Source of the DNA: Davidsoniella eucalypti
Taxonomy: Eukaryota; Ascomycota; Sordariomycetes; Microascales; Ceratocystidaceae
Direction: 5' to 3'
NCBI GenBank assembly: GCA_004009845.1
Contig: RMBW01000018.1
Location: forward strand, 124,001 to 188,000
DNA length: 64,000 nucleotides
The translations under genes were made by a program, and so were the position numbers. Under the pieces are notes generated by a model. That model was not told the origin of the DNA and ran no database searches. It saw only the letters and a list, made by a program, of their open reading frames with translations. Below, one piece after another: positions 9,634 to 20,906 of the stretch (its first letter is position 1; every line of letters begins with the position of its first letter).

Positions 9634-11686
9634 ATGGCCCAGCCTCCCGTCCCAGATGAGCCAGATTCACTGACTCGCGTGACCACCTTGCTCAATGCAG
9701 GCGATGATACCTCGCGCTTCGTTGGTCTGGCGCTTCTCCATTCTATCCTAGACAACTCAGAATCTGTGCGCGCCGATGCAACTGCGTTGAACGAGTTATG
9801 GGGTGCCGTGCCCGCGTCTTTCTTAGACCGGCTTTTGCGTGCCGGCTCTAAAGGCGGTAAGAGTGGTAGTAGTAGTAGCAGTAATGATGCCGTTTCGGGC
9901 CGTGAAACTACGAATCTGGCAGCTAGCGTGCTGCATGTCTTTGCGTCGCTTTTACCCACCGAGACTCTGCGCCGAAAGAAGGCAACAGGGCGTATCAAGC
10001 CGTTGGTCCGCGCCGTGCTCTATGCCGATTCAACAGTATCGCCGTCGTTGCCCGAGACTGCTGTCAACAAGTCGACGCTTGATCTGATTCTCGAAACGCT
10101 GAGTAAGCTTGTGGCAACAGTGGAGGGTGCACGTGTCTTTGTGGCCTTGGAGGAGATTTCAAACCTGACGGAAATTGCGCCACAGAATCGCCGTGCGTTG
10201 ACTACGATTTCTTTGGCGTGGATGACAGCCCTCAACGACGTTTCTGACAGTCTCGACGAGATACGCGGGAATATACGCAAGCAGTTGGACACCTCTATGA
10301 CTGGTTTAGTAGCTTCTTTCTCTGGAACTGACGGCGTCACCTTGCTGGAGTTTGCCGCCGATGTTCTAACATTTGCTATTTCCGAGGTTCGTTAACGTGC
10401 GCACTCTCCAAATGTATCTGAAACTAACCCTTATGTCGCAGATTCTGCCGCCTAACCCCCGCTGGCTAATTCAGTTGACTGCCTTCATCCACAAACTAGT
10501 GTTAAGTCGGTCTTCATCTGCCGGCCGGTCGGCTTATACACGGGCCTCGGCTGCTGTGATTCATGCCTACCCTGTTGAAGCTCCAGCTCTGCTCTTTGCG
10601 CCACCGAGCAGTCCGAAGTCCACAGAAACTGCGCACCCATTTGTTTATCTGCTCGTGAACCTCCTACTAATCGACATCCGTTCTTCATGTCCTTCTTTGT
10701 TGGCCCAACTCAACAGCCCGGCCTACCAAGAAACGGCCCAGCGTCTCAGTGCAGCATATGACGCTTGCTCCACGTTTATCGGTGTCTTGATTCGCGCCTC
10801 AGAGACTGATTCCCCCATGCCGCTACCCATAGACTTGCTACTAAAGCTACGGCACTCGTTCAACGAGACCCTCTCGCTAACTATTGAGTACCTGCGAGAT
10901 CGTTGGGATGCTTCCGTAGCCGGCGCTGCGGGCATGGATCCATCAGTGCGCGATAAAGCTGCTGAAGGTGTACATCGTACCCTAGCTTGGGATTCAGCCG
11001 TTGCCACCGTGACCAACGATCCATTCGTTCTGTCTGCACTGCGCACTCTAGCTGTCTGGCTAGCCGAGGATGACTCCCCGACTTTGCTTAGTGAAGCTGT
11101 GGGCTTGGTCGATATGCTAGTGGAGATGTATACAAGTAGTAGTAGCGATAGAGACAGGAAGAGCAACAAACAGGAATCCTCCGTAGATTTCCGCGACACT
11201 GTCTTGATTGCCCTCGAGCCGCTTATGGCTACAAACAACGGTCGCGATGCCTTTGCTTCTGCACACGGATGGTCCACATTATCTAGTGACCTAATCAGCT
11301 TACTAACAGCGACAGGGACGCCATCAGCCGCTGATACGCGGCGTGGAACCAGTATAGTGCGCGTGTTACTCCCTACTGTCGAGTTATTTAGCACGCCAGA
11401 AGCAGTTCCAATACCCGGAGAACAACTGGATCTAATCACCAGTATAGCGGCTTGGGACGTTCCTGATCAACCTCAGGCTGAAGACGTGCAAGAGATGCAG
11501 GTGGCAGCCTTACAGCTAGTCACAGCAGTTGTGGCCCAGGCGACCGAAGCTCAGAGACGGCGATATACGCTTTCATTAGGCGCTATCGTTGGTGTGGCGG
11601 AGCGACTGGGCGAGAAGATCGAGCGAGATGGATCATTATGGGAGGCACTAGAAGACGTGCGGACGACAATTGATGGATTCCGGTAA
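9634..11686 (+). CDS. Neurochondrin-family protein
   Basis: Two exons, 9634-10386 and 10442-11686, joined by a 55-nt intron (GTTCGT donor, CTAAC branch point, CAG acceptor), give a 665-aa protein. The N-terminus has the family signature: a run of the type LLNAGDDTSRFVGLALL followed by LDN and then an FLDRLLRAG motif, as in animal neurochondrin and its fungal homologues. The rest is all-helical, armadillo-like and rich in Leu and Ala, with a Ser-rich insert near residue 75. Neurochondrin family members are cytosolic helical-repeat scaffolds; the fungal role is poorly defined, so I give no specific function. I chose the ATG at 9634 because homologues begin close to this conserved block; upstream sequence is open only from a GTG. 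It is divergent from CLC and convergent with the Vma22-like gene (78 bp between stops). Confidence 0.8.
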
Positions 11687-11764
11687 AAGTGCATGAATAT
11701 TATGACTGAGATACTGTAGGTGAGGCGTCATAGAGCCATATAGAATAATACAAAACAAAACCAT

Positions 11765-12469
11765 CTAGTCTATCTCTGCCTGTATCCCGACGGAGTCTAT
11801 GCCGGCTGTGATATCTGCAACATCGCTGTTCTTTTCCTTCTCTCTCTCCGTCTTCGTCCTTTGTTTCCGCGCACGCCCGATTTCAATCCCGAGTTGGTGT
11901 AGTTCGCTGCGGACATTGATAAGCTCCGGGAAAATCTCGTCAACTGTAGATATGGCCTGTTTCTGAGCATCTCGAAGTGGCTGTGGAGCTAAGACGCCAA
12001 ACCAGCGTATAGGGTTACGCGGATCGATCTTGATAGGGGTCGAAATGGGCTCTGATGATTCTGGCTGGCTAGAAGATTCATCGGATTTTGAAGAATCTTG
12101 AGGTTCTTTCTTATCGCCCTCCTCGGCCTCTTCTTCTTTTTTCTCCGACTCTTTGTTTTCGGGTTCCCCAACTTCTTCCTTTCCCTCCTCTTTCTCCGCT
12201 CCTTTCTCCTCTAGCAAAGGTACCAGGACCACACGAACCTTGACACCGCCCTCGATCTCGTCCGAAAATTCCACACTCCGCTGGGCCTGCATCCGCAAAT
12301 CGTAGTAATCTTGGCCATATCGGACGCCACGTGGAGCCACCCAATTGGCTTTGGCTAGTCGCTGGAATAGAGTTTGCTGGGAAGTCGCCAGACGGACTTG
12401 AAGAGCCGTGTATTCGTCAAGACGAGCAAGGTATTTCACGAGTAGCTGATCGACGATGTCTTGAGACAT
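11765..12469 (-). CDS. Vma22/CCDC115-like V-ATPase assembly factor
   Basis: An intron-free protein of 234 aa, ATG at 12469; the open frame reaches further only through a TTG. The N-terminal half has the family block: VDQLLVKYLARLDEYTALQ followed by a Leu/Gln helix, AKANW, and RYGQDYYDLRMQA. A highly acidic Glu/Lys/Ser linker occupies about residues 95-150. The conserved C-terminal block is PIRWFGVLAPQPLRDAQK plus a final coiled-coil helix. In yeast, Vma22 works with Vma12 and Vma21 in the ER to assemble the Vo sector of the V-ATPase; the mammalian homologue is CCDC115. Function is inferred from family resemblance. A CLC gene, functionally linked to vacuolar acidification, is about 2.6 kb away, which may be coincidence. 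Confidence 0.82.
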   Translation of the reverse strand: MSQDIVDQLLVKYLARLDEYTALQVRLATSQQTLFQRLAKANWVAPRGVRYGQDYYDLRMQAQRSVEFSDEIEGGVKVRVVLVPLLEEKGAEKEEGKEEVGEPENKESEKKEEEAEEGDKKEPQDSSKSDESSSQPESSEPISTPIKIDPRNPIRWFGVLAPQPLRDAQKQAISTVDEIFPELINVRSELHQLGIEIGRARKQRTKTEREKEKNSDVADITAGIDSVGIQAEID

Positions 12470-13108
12470 TATAACAAATGGCAAGAAAAAAAGAGAAAAG
12501 AAAGTGTAGGTAGTAGGTTTATTTTGATGGGTGTTTTGTTTTGTTTCTGGATTTAAGCTGAAAGGAAGCTACAAACTTGGATTCTCAAGCTCAATATTTA
12601 ATGTCAGATTCATTGTGCATATACACTTTTGACCCAGTAGAACAAGTAATTGTCTAACATGGAACGCCGAGTCTTGTTCGTCCTGATCTTTCGTGTTACC
12701 TTCCCTATAAAACATTTCCGATGTCTTTGTAATCTTCACCATAAACATTCACTTCTATAATGCGATGATGATGAGTATTAATTTTACATAAGTATGTTTT
12801 CCTATATTTTCCATATTCTCTTCCTCGCCTACTGTAGGACATAAAAACATCAGTAACAAGAACGTTCAAACATTTCATCAAGTGCATACATATATGTACA
12901 TAAAGCAGAAAAAAAGAAGGATTGCAAGGAAAAGTAAACTAAGAAATACCAAACATCACGTCGTATCTTGAGAATAGAGATAGGAGAAAGAACGAAATAA
13001 ATGAATGGAAAACATAGTCTAGCTTACACACCAGACTAAATGAACTAGTTCCCAACATTACCCCCCGTTCCTTTTTTCGATTTTGCTTTCGTTCAATCGC
13101 CTTACGAT
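12470..13108. other. Intergenic between Vma22-like and methyltransferase genes
   Basis: This AT-rich, non-coding stretch holds the promoter of the Vma22-like gene (right after 12469) and the 3' UTR of the methyltransferase. I see no RNA gene or repeat. The 60-codon frame at 12705-12887 has no supporting feature. Confidence 0.5.
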
Positions 13109-14600
13109 TTACGAAGAGGGATCGGTAGCGGGAGCGCGGCCGCTGATGAAACGGTAGCTAGTAATCAGATGCAGGTCCTTGTTACGGAAATCACGCTTGA
13201 CACCCTCGATCAGCAGACGAGCCTGCTCCTCGGTATAACCCCAGATACGGGTGAACAGAGCCAGAGTATGAGACTCGGCAGACATCTGCATGTGAATCTG
13301 CTCGAAGCGGCCAAGCTCCTTCATGTGAGGGTCCTTGGGCCAGGGGCCGATGGGAATCTAGAAAAAACTCAGTTAGAAACACTTCAACGACTAGATATCG
13401 ATAATAAGATATAGCTGTATCGCTATGAACTTACTCTGACAACCTGCTCGCGCACATCCTCAAAGCCAGCGTCAATCATCCACTGCTTGTGGAAACGGGC
13501 AACGTTCATGGTACGACCGAACTTGCGCGAGGCAATATCCAGCTTGTCGACCCAGTCCATGGTCCAACGGGCCTTGTCACACGAGTCATCGTCCGAGAAA
13601 ACCCAGGCATCGTATTCTTGGATCTCCATCCAACCGCCGGGCTTAAGGTTCTGGCGACACTTTTGGTAGAACAAGTTCCAGTCAGCGCAGGCACCACTGA
13701 GAGAACGACCGTGTATGTAGTCGAACTTCTCGTCTTCGCGGTAGGTCCACTCATCTTCGAAATCGTCGACGTGGAAGCGGCAGTTAGGGGGGACCCAGTC
13801 AGGCTGAATAGGCGACAGATCAATACCGAAGACCTCGGAGCTGGGGAACTCGTCGGCCATCTCAATGGCCCAGATACCGGTACCACATCCAAGATCCAGA
13901 ATACGCATATCAGGAGTCTCCTCTAGTGGCGCTGTGTATAGGGAACCGTGCTGCATCAGACGCCAGATGTGGTGCTGCAGGTTCAGACGCTCCTGCTCAC
14001 GGTCGTCGTTAGGCATCACATACTTGCCCTCACGGAAGGCGTGGTAGCGACGTCCGTTCTCGTACTGGTAGTGGAAGATGGACGACGAGATCGAAGCAGT
14101 GTTGATTGAGCCATCAGTGGCATACGATGAGTCCAGCGATGCGGGATCCTCGACGAAGGCGTTCTCCTATAAGTCATCGTTAGTTAATAGGGATCCCTTG
14201 GCTGATAGGTAAGAAGAAATAACAATAAAGGTTTTTGACTTACATCAAGCTCGATGGGGGCGTGGCCTTCGTTGACCGTGCTCATACCATACGCAGTCGT
14301 CGACATGTCTAGCTTCTGAGGCATGTGCTCCTCCAGGTAAATTGTGTCGGCATCGTAGGCAGCCTTGGCCTTATTAATGGAATCTTCATCTTCATCGACC
14401 TCTAGTGTGCCTTCGGCTTTCTTATCTTCGGCCGGAGCAGAAGAAGAAGCTTCGGCAGCAGGAGCGGGAGAGGTAGAAGCAGCAGCAGGAGCGGGAGAGG
14501 TAGAAGCAACAGCAGGAGCGGGAGAGGTAGAAGCAGCAGGAGCGGGTGTAGAAGCAGCAGGAGCGGGAGAGGTAGAAGCGGCAGCTGGTGTGGCAGACAT
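13109..14600 (-). CDS. LaeA-like SAM-dependent methyltransferase
   Basis: Three exons on the minus strand, 14600-14244, 14166-13435 and 13357-13109, give 445 aa. Donors GTAAGT/GTAAGT and acceptors TAG/TAG keep phase 0 throughout. Residues 1-65 are a low-complexity Ala/Ser/Pro/Thr tract built from repeated STSPAPAA units. A class I methyltransferase fold follows: an N-terminal block with FHYQYENGRRYH, motif I ILDLGCGTGIWAIEMADE near residue 206, then GIDLSPIQPDWVPPN and a post-motif GGWMEIQEYD. This is the signature of the LaeA/Llm family, which in moulds includes global regulators of secondary metabolism and development. Members are many, so an orthologue assignment to LaeA itself is not justified. 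The protein is probably nuclear or cytosolic. Confidence 0.88.
14440..14600 (-). repeat. Coding minisatellite (Ser/Pro/Ala repeats) in methyltransferase exon 1
   Basis: About 24-33-nt imperfect units, each reading GGAGCGGGAGAGGTAGAAGC on the plus strand, are repeated about five times. They encode STSPAPAA units on the minus strand. Units differ mainly by loss or gain of Ala codons, as expected from replication slippage. The repeat gives false long frames in other frames. Confidence 0.75.
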
Positions 14601-17035
14601 GGTGACAAGAGGTTGTTTGGTAGAATACAGAGGGGATGATATAGCGCAAGAAAGGCCGACTAGGTTCTTCTAGTAGCCGATCACGAAATAGAAAAGAAAA
14701 CAAAGTAGTGGGATAGAAGAGAGAGGGTGTCTGATCAGTCAAATATGATATAGGAAAACCCACCTAAATCCAAAAAAGAAAAGGAAACAAAAAGGACACA
14801 CTGGATCCTAGGACGGGAACATAAGTATAGTTGTAATACTACAGAGGAGGAAATAAAAGAAAAGAAGAAAGATGGAAGGAATAAGGTAGGCTTAAATCGG
14901 TCACTAGATGAAGGTGACAACAGCTCCTTCTTATTCGACTTTCTAGCTGCTGTGGGAAGACACAAAGGAAGGTGCTTGCTTGCCTATTTTTGTTTCCTTC
15001 AGCAACTCGGAGCTTTGAGCTTCTTAGTGGCAAGCTCGGGCAATGTTGCACGAAAAGGATAGAGCAAGTAGAATAAATTGCAAAGAATAAAAAGAGCTAT
15101 TTCTTCTATTTTTTTAACCCAAAGTTTAGACAGTAGGGGGCAAGGGAAAAAAAACGCCAATAGTTACAGTTACAATTAAAACAGCAACTTCTAGCCCAAG
15201 AAGATGAAGGAACAGAACAATGGGAAGGAATGGACAGCGGCCGCGGAGTTTTACGGAGGTGGAAGAGCAAGAAGGGAGAGAAGTAGGTATAATTTTTACT
15301 ATACTTCGGTGGTAAACTCTAGATACAGCAGTTATATCCCGGGCAATATAAATAGAGTATATTTCTTAACTGTGCGGCCCTGCTCCAAGAATGAATAATC
15401 GATTAGTAGTGAATTAACGTCCTGAGTGGGTTCAATGTTACATTATATGATGCTAGAAAAGTCAAGGCCAGAAACCCAGCCAGCTATAGTTCAACCAGGC
15501 GGGAACATTTTAGCTCTCATGAGCTAGCTAACTAGATGTTAGCTTAACGCTTAACTAGATCAACCACAACGATGCTAACTAAATTTTATTTCTAGTGTCT
15601 TTGAAACTAACGACAAGAAAGAGAGCTTGCCTCTTACCATCGGCCGATATGGCCAAAGTCACGCCCCTCTCTGCGTTTCATGGCCAATAGAATCGGTTGA
15701 AAGTCCGGGTGGCCTAGGCCGAGGGGGTCAGTACTTGGTTTCTTTTTTCGGGGGTTTTTTTCGTTCGATTGTTAGTTATCGCTTCTATCCAAGTAAAGCT
15801 ATTATCTCCTCAATAGGCACTAGACTACTAGGCTTATCTTTTCCCAATGTTCACAAGTTAAATGGCAAATTTTGGGAAGAAAAAATTGTATTTAAATGCC
15901 AGACAAAGTGAAGCTGTCAAAAGTGTCAGTCTGTCTGAGACAAGGAAAGAGCGACTTGGCCTCGGACAATTATGGACGATCTACGGCCTGATCAGACTAA
16001 GAAGCCTCTGCTCTTTCTTTCTAAATTGTCAAGGCTCGACATACATAAAAAGCAACAGCCATCTAAATGGCAAACAAATCACATATCGTAACACCTCAAC
16101 TGACCACCCAGACAAGCCCCAGCTTATCCTGCCATGCATCTGCATTTACTTGTATCATGGCCGTTCTATTTCTTGTATTCAATAGTCTGTCAAGCTAACC
16201 CTAGCTCTATAGATATCCTGCGGAGTGGGGTTGTGGTCGGATTGCTTGTTGGCGCACTATTTATCTGCCTCTCTTCCTTGCATCTCTTTTCAGGTTTGTT
16301 TCTCCATCTCTCGTCCCGTGCATTAGCGTCCAATATCGAGCAGGCGATATTGGGCATGGGGAATATAACGACACTCTTTGCTGTATTGGGTTCTTGCTGA
16401 TATTGAAGCGACCAGCTGGCACATACAAGCCAGAACACACGGAATTCGTTCTAATTCTAATCGTGCCTAGTCTCTTTGAATTGGGGAATCACCAGGAAAA
16501 GAAAAAGTCGTAAAAAAACTCAGCGTTCCCTCCAACACCGACATGCATGCTCGATATGCACTGCAACGCCATGTGTGTCTTTCTCCCTCTTCTGTTCTTT
16601 TATTCATATAGCAAGTTTGTTCGGTTCGTTGAAAACAGGCCCGGGCTCCATATATTACCTGCAGGAGCTTTGACATGTGGTCTTTTCTTTTTCTCTTATT
16701 TTTTTTCTTTTCTGCTTTTCCTTCTTCTTCCGACGGGACAGAGTAAGAACAAAAGAAAATATAGCCGGTCTAGATTCTTCACGATGTCATGAGGACGGAT
16801 AGACAACAAGGAACTGATGGATTTGCAGTACGAACATCATTCCAAGAGACTATCTGTAGAAGACCAATCCATCCATGCATGTCTCAATAATCGGCGCTTA
16901 CACATACAGCTTAGATAATGGAAGGAAATGAAACAAGAGAAGCGGAACAGCCTTGGACAGTGTAGCCTTAGGAGAGACCGGAAAGAGGGCGACTCCTCCT
17001 CAACTACAACCATATGTGCGCATGTCTTTACTATT
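14601..17035. other. Methyltransferase promoter and start of gene-poor region
   Basis: The first 450 bases are the methyltransferase promoter and leader. They carry the motif AGCTTTGAGCTTCTT at 15011-15025, shared with the CLC/neurochondrin promoter. From there on the sequence is AT-rich with only short, unconvincing frames (15627-15911, 16134-16400, 16547-16792). No gene is supported. Confidence 0.5.
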
Positions 17036-17108
17036 GTTGAGTTAATGTAGCGTATTTAACATGCGGGAAACCTCGCATGAGGTAATTGGTTCAAATCCAG
17101 CTGGGGCA
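17010..17108 (+). other. Degenerate tRNA-like sequence (possible tRNA pseudogene or organellar insert)
   Basis: A perfect T-arm/B-box GGTTCAAATCC at 17090-17100 is followed by TGGGGCA, which can pair in part with an upstream TGTCTTT near 17020. One folding gives an anticodon loop TTTAACA (anticodon UAA, Leu) and a variable arm CCTC-GCAT-GAGG, resembling bacterial or mitochondrial tRNA-Leu. The acceptor stem relies on several G-T pairs and the T stem has a mismatch. An alternative 6-bp stem CATGCG/CGCATG competes with this fold. I read it as a decayed tRNA; origin is uncertain. Confidence 0.35.
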
Positions 17109-18375
17109 AAACTACTACTGAAGTCCACCTATGTTTATGTTTATGGTAGTGCGTCTAAGGGTTTGGGCAGCCTCTCCACTCACGAAGTTCTGCAGAAGGT
17201 AGATGCTAGGTAGTGACCATACTGTTGGGAGGGTTTATAATACAAGGAGTTACAAAATGCTCGGAGGTTTTGAGACAGGTTCCCGGAAAGGATTAGAAGT
17301 TGAAATGCGAAGGAATAGCATATAACGAGATCATAACAAATGTTCTGTATGTCAGTGGTCTGTCATGTTGAGACGTAGGTTGTCCTTCACCTTGCATTGT
17401 ATACAAGTTAGGATACCGAGCAACATAGCTATCAAGGCTCCATTTCCACCTTAATAAAAATGAGTTATATAAAAAAAAATTTATGCGGGAAAAGTAGATA
17501 CAACTATACTAATACTGATATATATGATATCTAATCGTAAATAAACATGTGTGTACGTGCGCTAGGGCTTGTCCGGTTGGACCCGCGTAGCACAAAACCA
17601 AACTAAAGCCTCTAAGTTCATAGACAGTGGAGTTCCTCAGCCTGGAGGGCAAACAAGAAAAGCAAAGAGCAGACCGATTCACAAATTATCAGTCAGTGTA
17701 CCATTTCAAGAGACCTAGGTTTGATATCAACGGACAAAAATACAGGAAATGGTGCCATTAATTCCGATATCTTGTTTAGGCAATTCTTCCGAAAACAAGT
17801 CATTGTGTCATTACGACAAACCGACCAAGGGAACATACATATGATAAAGAAAAGGCAAATTTATATTAAAAAAAGAACACTGCGGCCCAGGCATTCGTTT
17901 TGATCACTTTAGCCGTGGCCTAAACTTAAGCTGGGCATATAATTCACACTGTCATTATCATATCAACTTATTGATACAGTTTCGATAGGTTTATTTCGAT
18001 GAGTTCTTGCTGTCTCTCTCCCCTGTTCATCTGCAGTTTTCCAGCAAGACTCATGATACCATATATTTAAAGTACTGAAAAGGCAAGTGTTCCCTCTTTT
18101 TTCCCAACAAAAAAACGGTGTCATTTCATTATACAATTATAAGTGTTCGAAAGAATTGGAAAGGCATATGATGCATATATATGACCGAGAAAGGAGTAGG
18201 AGTGAGGAAAATTAATGATAAAGTAATAACACAACAATGATCCTTCCCCCGGAAGCTCTTCCGCGAGAACGATTGCTTTGCCTAGAAGGAATCATATAGC
18301 TAGATGTATTTGTAAGTACATATAAGCCTTAGCACAACCCATACATGCATATACATAGAAATATATATTTATTTC
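17109..18375. other. Gene-free AT-rich stretch
   Basis: I see no supported gene, RNA or repeat here. There are short poly(A)/poly(T) runs. The 60-codon frame at 17721-17903 is Lys-rich low complexity and not credible. Confidence 0.5.
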
Positions 18376-18800
18376 GTGGATCACGTGGATCCGACCCTAG
18401 TGGCCCTAATGGCCTCCTAATAGAGGTCTAGAAACTTACAAAACGAAAACACAGAAAATAGAAACGAGCAATGCAAAAGATCAAAGATATGAGATGAGGA
18501 GGTCGGAGGGGGTAGGAGCAGCGCTAACCTAACCAAACTTTTCCCCTCTTAGTCCTCCTAAGGGTTAGGGGCATATGTCTACAAAGAAGTTTGTCTCCTT
18601 GATGAATTTGCAGAAATCAAGGGCCCCTTGTGGAGTGGTTAGGGTATTGTCCATGGTGATGTGAAGCGGTCTTTGTGAGAAAACCTTTGACAGGACATTT
18701 TCATGGTGTAGGCAAAGGTGGTAGTCCACAAATTTTCCGCGATGTGATCGGCCGGCCCAGTGTCTTCCTTAAGTTGTCGGGGCGCCCCAGTCAGCGTCGG
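18376..18800 (-). mobile_element. LINE relic A: 3' end of a non-LTR retrotransposon, deleted copy
   Basis: The stretch from GTGGATCACGTGGATCCGAC to about 18800 matches the 3' end of the element at 51339-51920. Shared blocks include the 3' UTR (GGGGTAGGAGCAGCGCTAACC) and the end of the RNase H reading frame. Relative to the other copy it has lost about 70 bases after 18695 (the CCHC zinc motif) and about 70 bases near 18765, plus several small indels, so the frame is broken. Orientation is minus: the element's 3' end is on the left, next to an ATATATTTATTT run. Homology fades near 18800, so the copy is strongly 5' truncated. Confidence 0.8.
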
Positions 18801-18878
18801 GGGATCGGGAGGGGTTAAGCAGCATTGAGCTAAACTTTCTTCACAGCCGTCCCCCTGGTAAGCTGATAGAAAACACAA
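18639..18878 (-). pseudogene. Broken RNase H / ORF2 C-terminus of LINE relic A
   Basis: Short minus-strand frame whose pieces (LWTTTFAYTMK and FSHKDRFTSPWTI) are other-frame readings of the RNase H-end sequence kept in the copy at 51552-52709. Two internal deletions and frame changes leave it non-functional. The CCHC motif seen in the other copy is gone. No expression is expected. Confidence 0.7.
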
Positions 18879-20490
18879 AGGAAACCCAAAATGTTTTTAT
18901 TGAAGGAACAACTCAAGGAGAAGTATCACAGGCTTGTGTTGGCATAATCAAATGAAGTGCAAAGCATAACACGAGAAGAGCCGGAAATGTCGGGCAAGTG
19001 TAAAGAAAAGGGGGTGGGAAATCGTTGGTGAGAACATGCCTCGTCAATAGATGAGAGACTACTATATAGGGTTTGTAGGGGTTAGGGCTATTGTATAGGG
19101 TTACGACTGTTGCGAAAAGACATTGTGTGATTGGCTACAGTACAGATACGACCCTGGGTCCACTAGTAGCCCTACCTTTGCAAATGCAAAAGTCTGAGTG
19201 GAAACTCAACAATGCTTAAGGTAAGTCTAACCACTGCAACTTAGGATATTTTCAAATTCCATAGCCCATCTCAGACGGCTTGTGATATTTAGACCAATTC
19301 GATTCTATCTATTTTGTGTAACTTCTAGTCTAAGAAAATACCATTTTGGTGCTGTCTTCAGACATATGATAACCATGTATGCATTTTACAAGGATATCCA
19401 ATTACATACATTTTTTAGCCTGTAGCTTTCTTAGAGTACAGCTTATTGTTATCTGTTGAATAACATATCGTGATATTTCAAGTTAGATGTACTACTAATT
19501 AGTTGTAGTTAAGAAATGTACATATTTGGACCCTTTAGAGCTTTTTGGTAGTAAGTTAAGGATCATCTATTTTTCTATAACTATCACTAGTTTTTACAGT
19601 CTTTAAGGAAGTTATTATTGCAGTTTCCAACTAGTTAAAGCCTCTGTATTTATAGTTATATGCATTTTTTGTGACAGTTTGATCTTGAAGTTGGTTACAT
19701 TTTTATCTATCATCTCGACTAACTATTAGATTTATATTGAAATATAGACTAGCATAAGGCCTTTCACTGTTTCTGTCTTAGTATGCCTTGTATATGTACG
19801 TTCTATCTCTCTAATGAGCAACATCTATCGTATATTAATTGTGTAGAAAATAAAACTTTCAAGTCTTCTTGGTTACAAGCTGAGAATAATAGCCAAATAT
19901 ATCAGCTGACTACTCCTCTCATCATTAGGGTTTAGTCTGCCTTTGCCTTGGTTTAGCTAAGTTTGACCTTGGGCTCTTACTGGCGGGCCCAAACGCGAAG
20001 CGGGGCGAAGCCATCTTGCATATATCTCTAGGCTACTAAGAACGAACTCAAATATAGTGCGGACTTAACAATGTTGAAGGAGTGTTATATTAGGCTTCGG
20101 TGTAGTTCCTTCGCAATGTCGTATTCTTCCTGTCTTGCTTCCACATAGTTGAGTAGCATATCGTCCGTCAGTCAAATCCCTTCCATGATTCGATACGACG
20201 TGGGGCTGTTTTTATTTATTTATTTAATACCATGAGGTCACATCATATCACATTCAGCACGCCCAGACAGTCAAAATCCCGCTCACTGATGACATGGCGT
20301 GATAAAGCCTCACTTTCCACAGCCTGCCGCTGCTTCTATTATCCTACTACCATGTATTATCGATAGTACTGTTGAGACTGTTAGTGCCACTACATATGGT
20401 ATCGCTGATACTACTACTTGTTACCGCCCCATCTCCAACATGGATCCTGGTTACATCTGACCGTCCTGCCTTCTCCCCATAGAGTCCCTA
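18801..20490. other. Gene-free stretch right of LINE relic A
   Basis: AT-rich sequence with stops in all frames. Isolated TAGGGTTA-type words occur at 19076-19105, but there is no tandem telomere repeat. A TTTATTTATTTATTT run lies near 20212-20226. I find no gene. Confidence 0.5.
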
Positions 20491-20906
20491 CTAAATCCAG
20501 AGTCCCAAGTCCATAGATACGGCGCCGTCATCCATACATGCAAGCCAGGCCTCTTCCTGCGGCTTCAAGGGTCGGCCGTTGTATCTGTAGTCATCAATAT
20601 CTCTCGAAACGTAGCATTCTACCAGTGAGACATCTCTAGTAGTAAGCGGTGTAAAACAGTGTATCGAAGACGAATAGTTGAGTGGGGTCTCATCTCTTAC
20701 CACGATGACATTATTCGGCTCAACTCCTGCCTGGAACCCTCGGGTTTTTCGAGTTCGTGGAGTACGCGGCTACCGTGGTGTCTGTTTACCGTCAGTTCCA
20801 TGCATATTTGAGACTTTGTTTGGGTACAGCATATATAACATTTAGTCCCGGCGATTAGATCAATTATAGCGTGCCCAGGCAATCGGAAGCGACTGGATGG
20901 AGCCAT
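20491..20906 (-). pseudogene. Possible decayed gene fragment, minus strand, two frames
   Basis: Two consecutive minus-strand frames overlap slightly: 20906-20697 (starts MAPSSRFRLPGHAI) and 20703-20491 (ends MDDGAVSMDLGLWI). The second frame can be extended upstream through GFQAGVEPNNVIVVRDE, so its composition is protein-like, but joining it to the first needs a frameshift. A GTAAGA donor and CTAG acceptor exist between them, yet splicing there creates TGA. I do not recognise the product. It may be a relic or the 3' exon of a small gene. Confidence 0.3.

Noticed and set aside
14402..14608. Leu/Pro-rich open frame antisense-frame to the methyltransferase repeats
   Set aside because: It is an alternative-frame reading of the coding minisatellite; the STSPAPAA frame joins cleanly to the methyltransferase exons.
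19076..19105. GGGTTA-type words resembling telomere repeats
   Set aside because: Only isolated, non-tandem words; not a telomere or interstitial telomere array.
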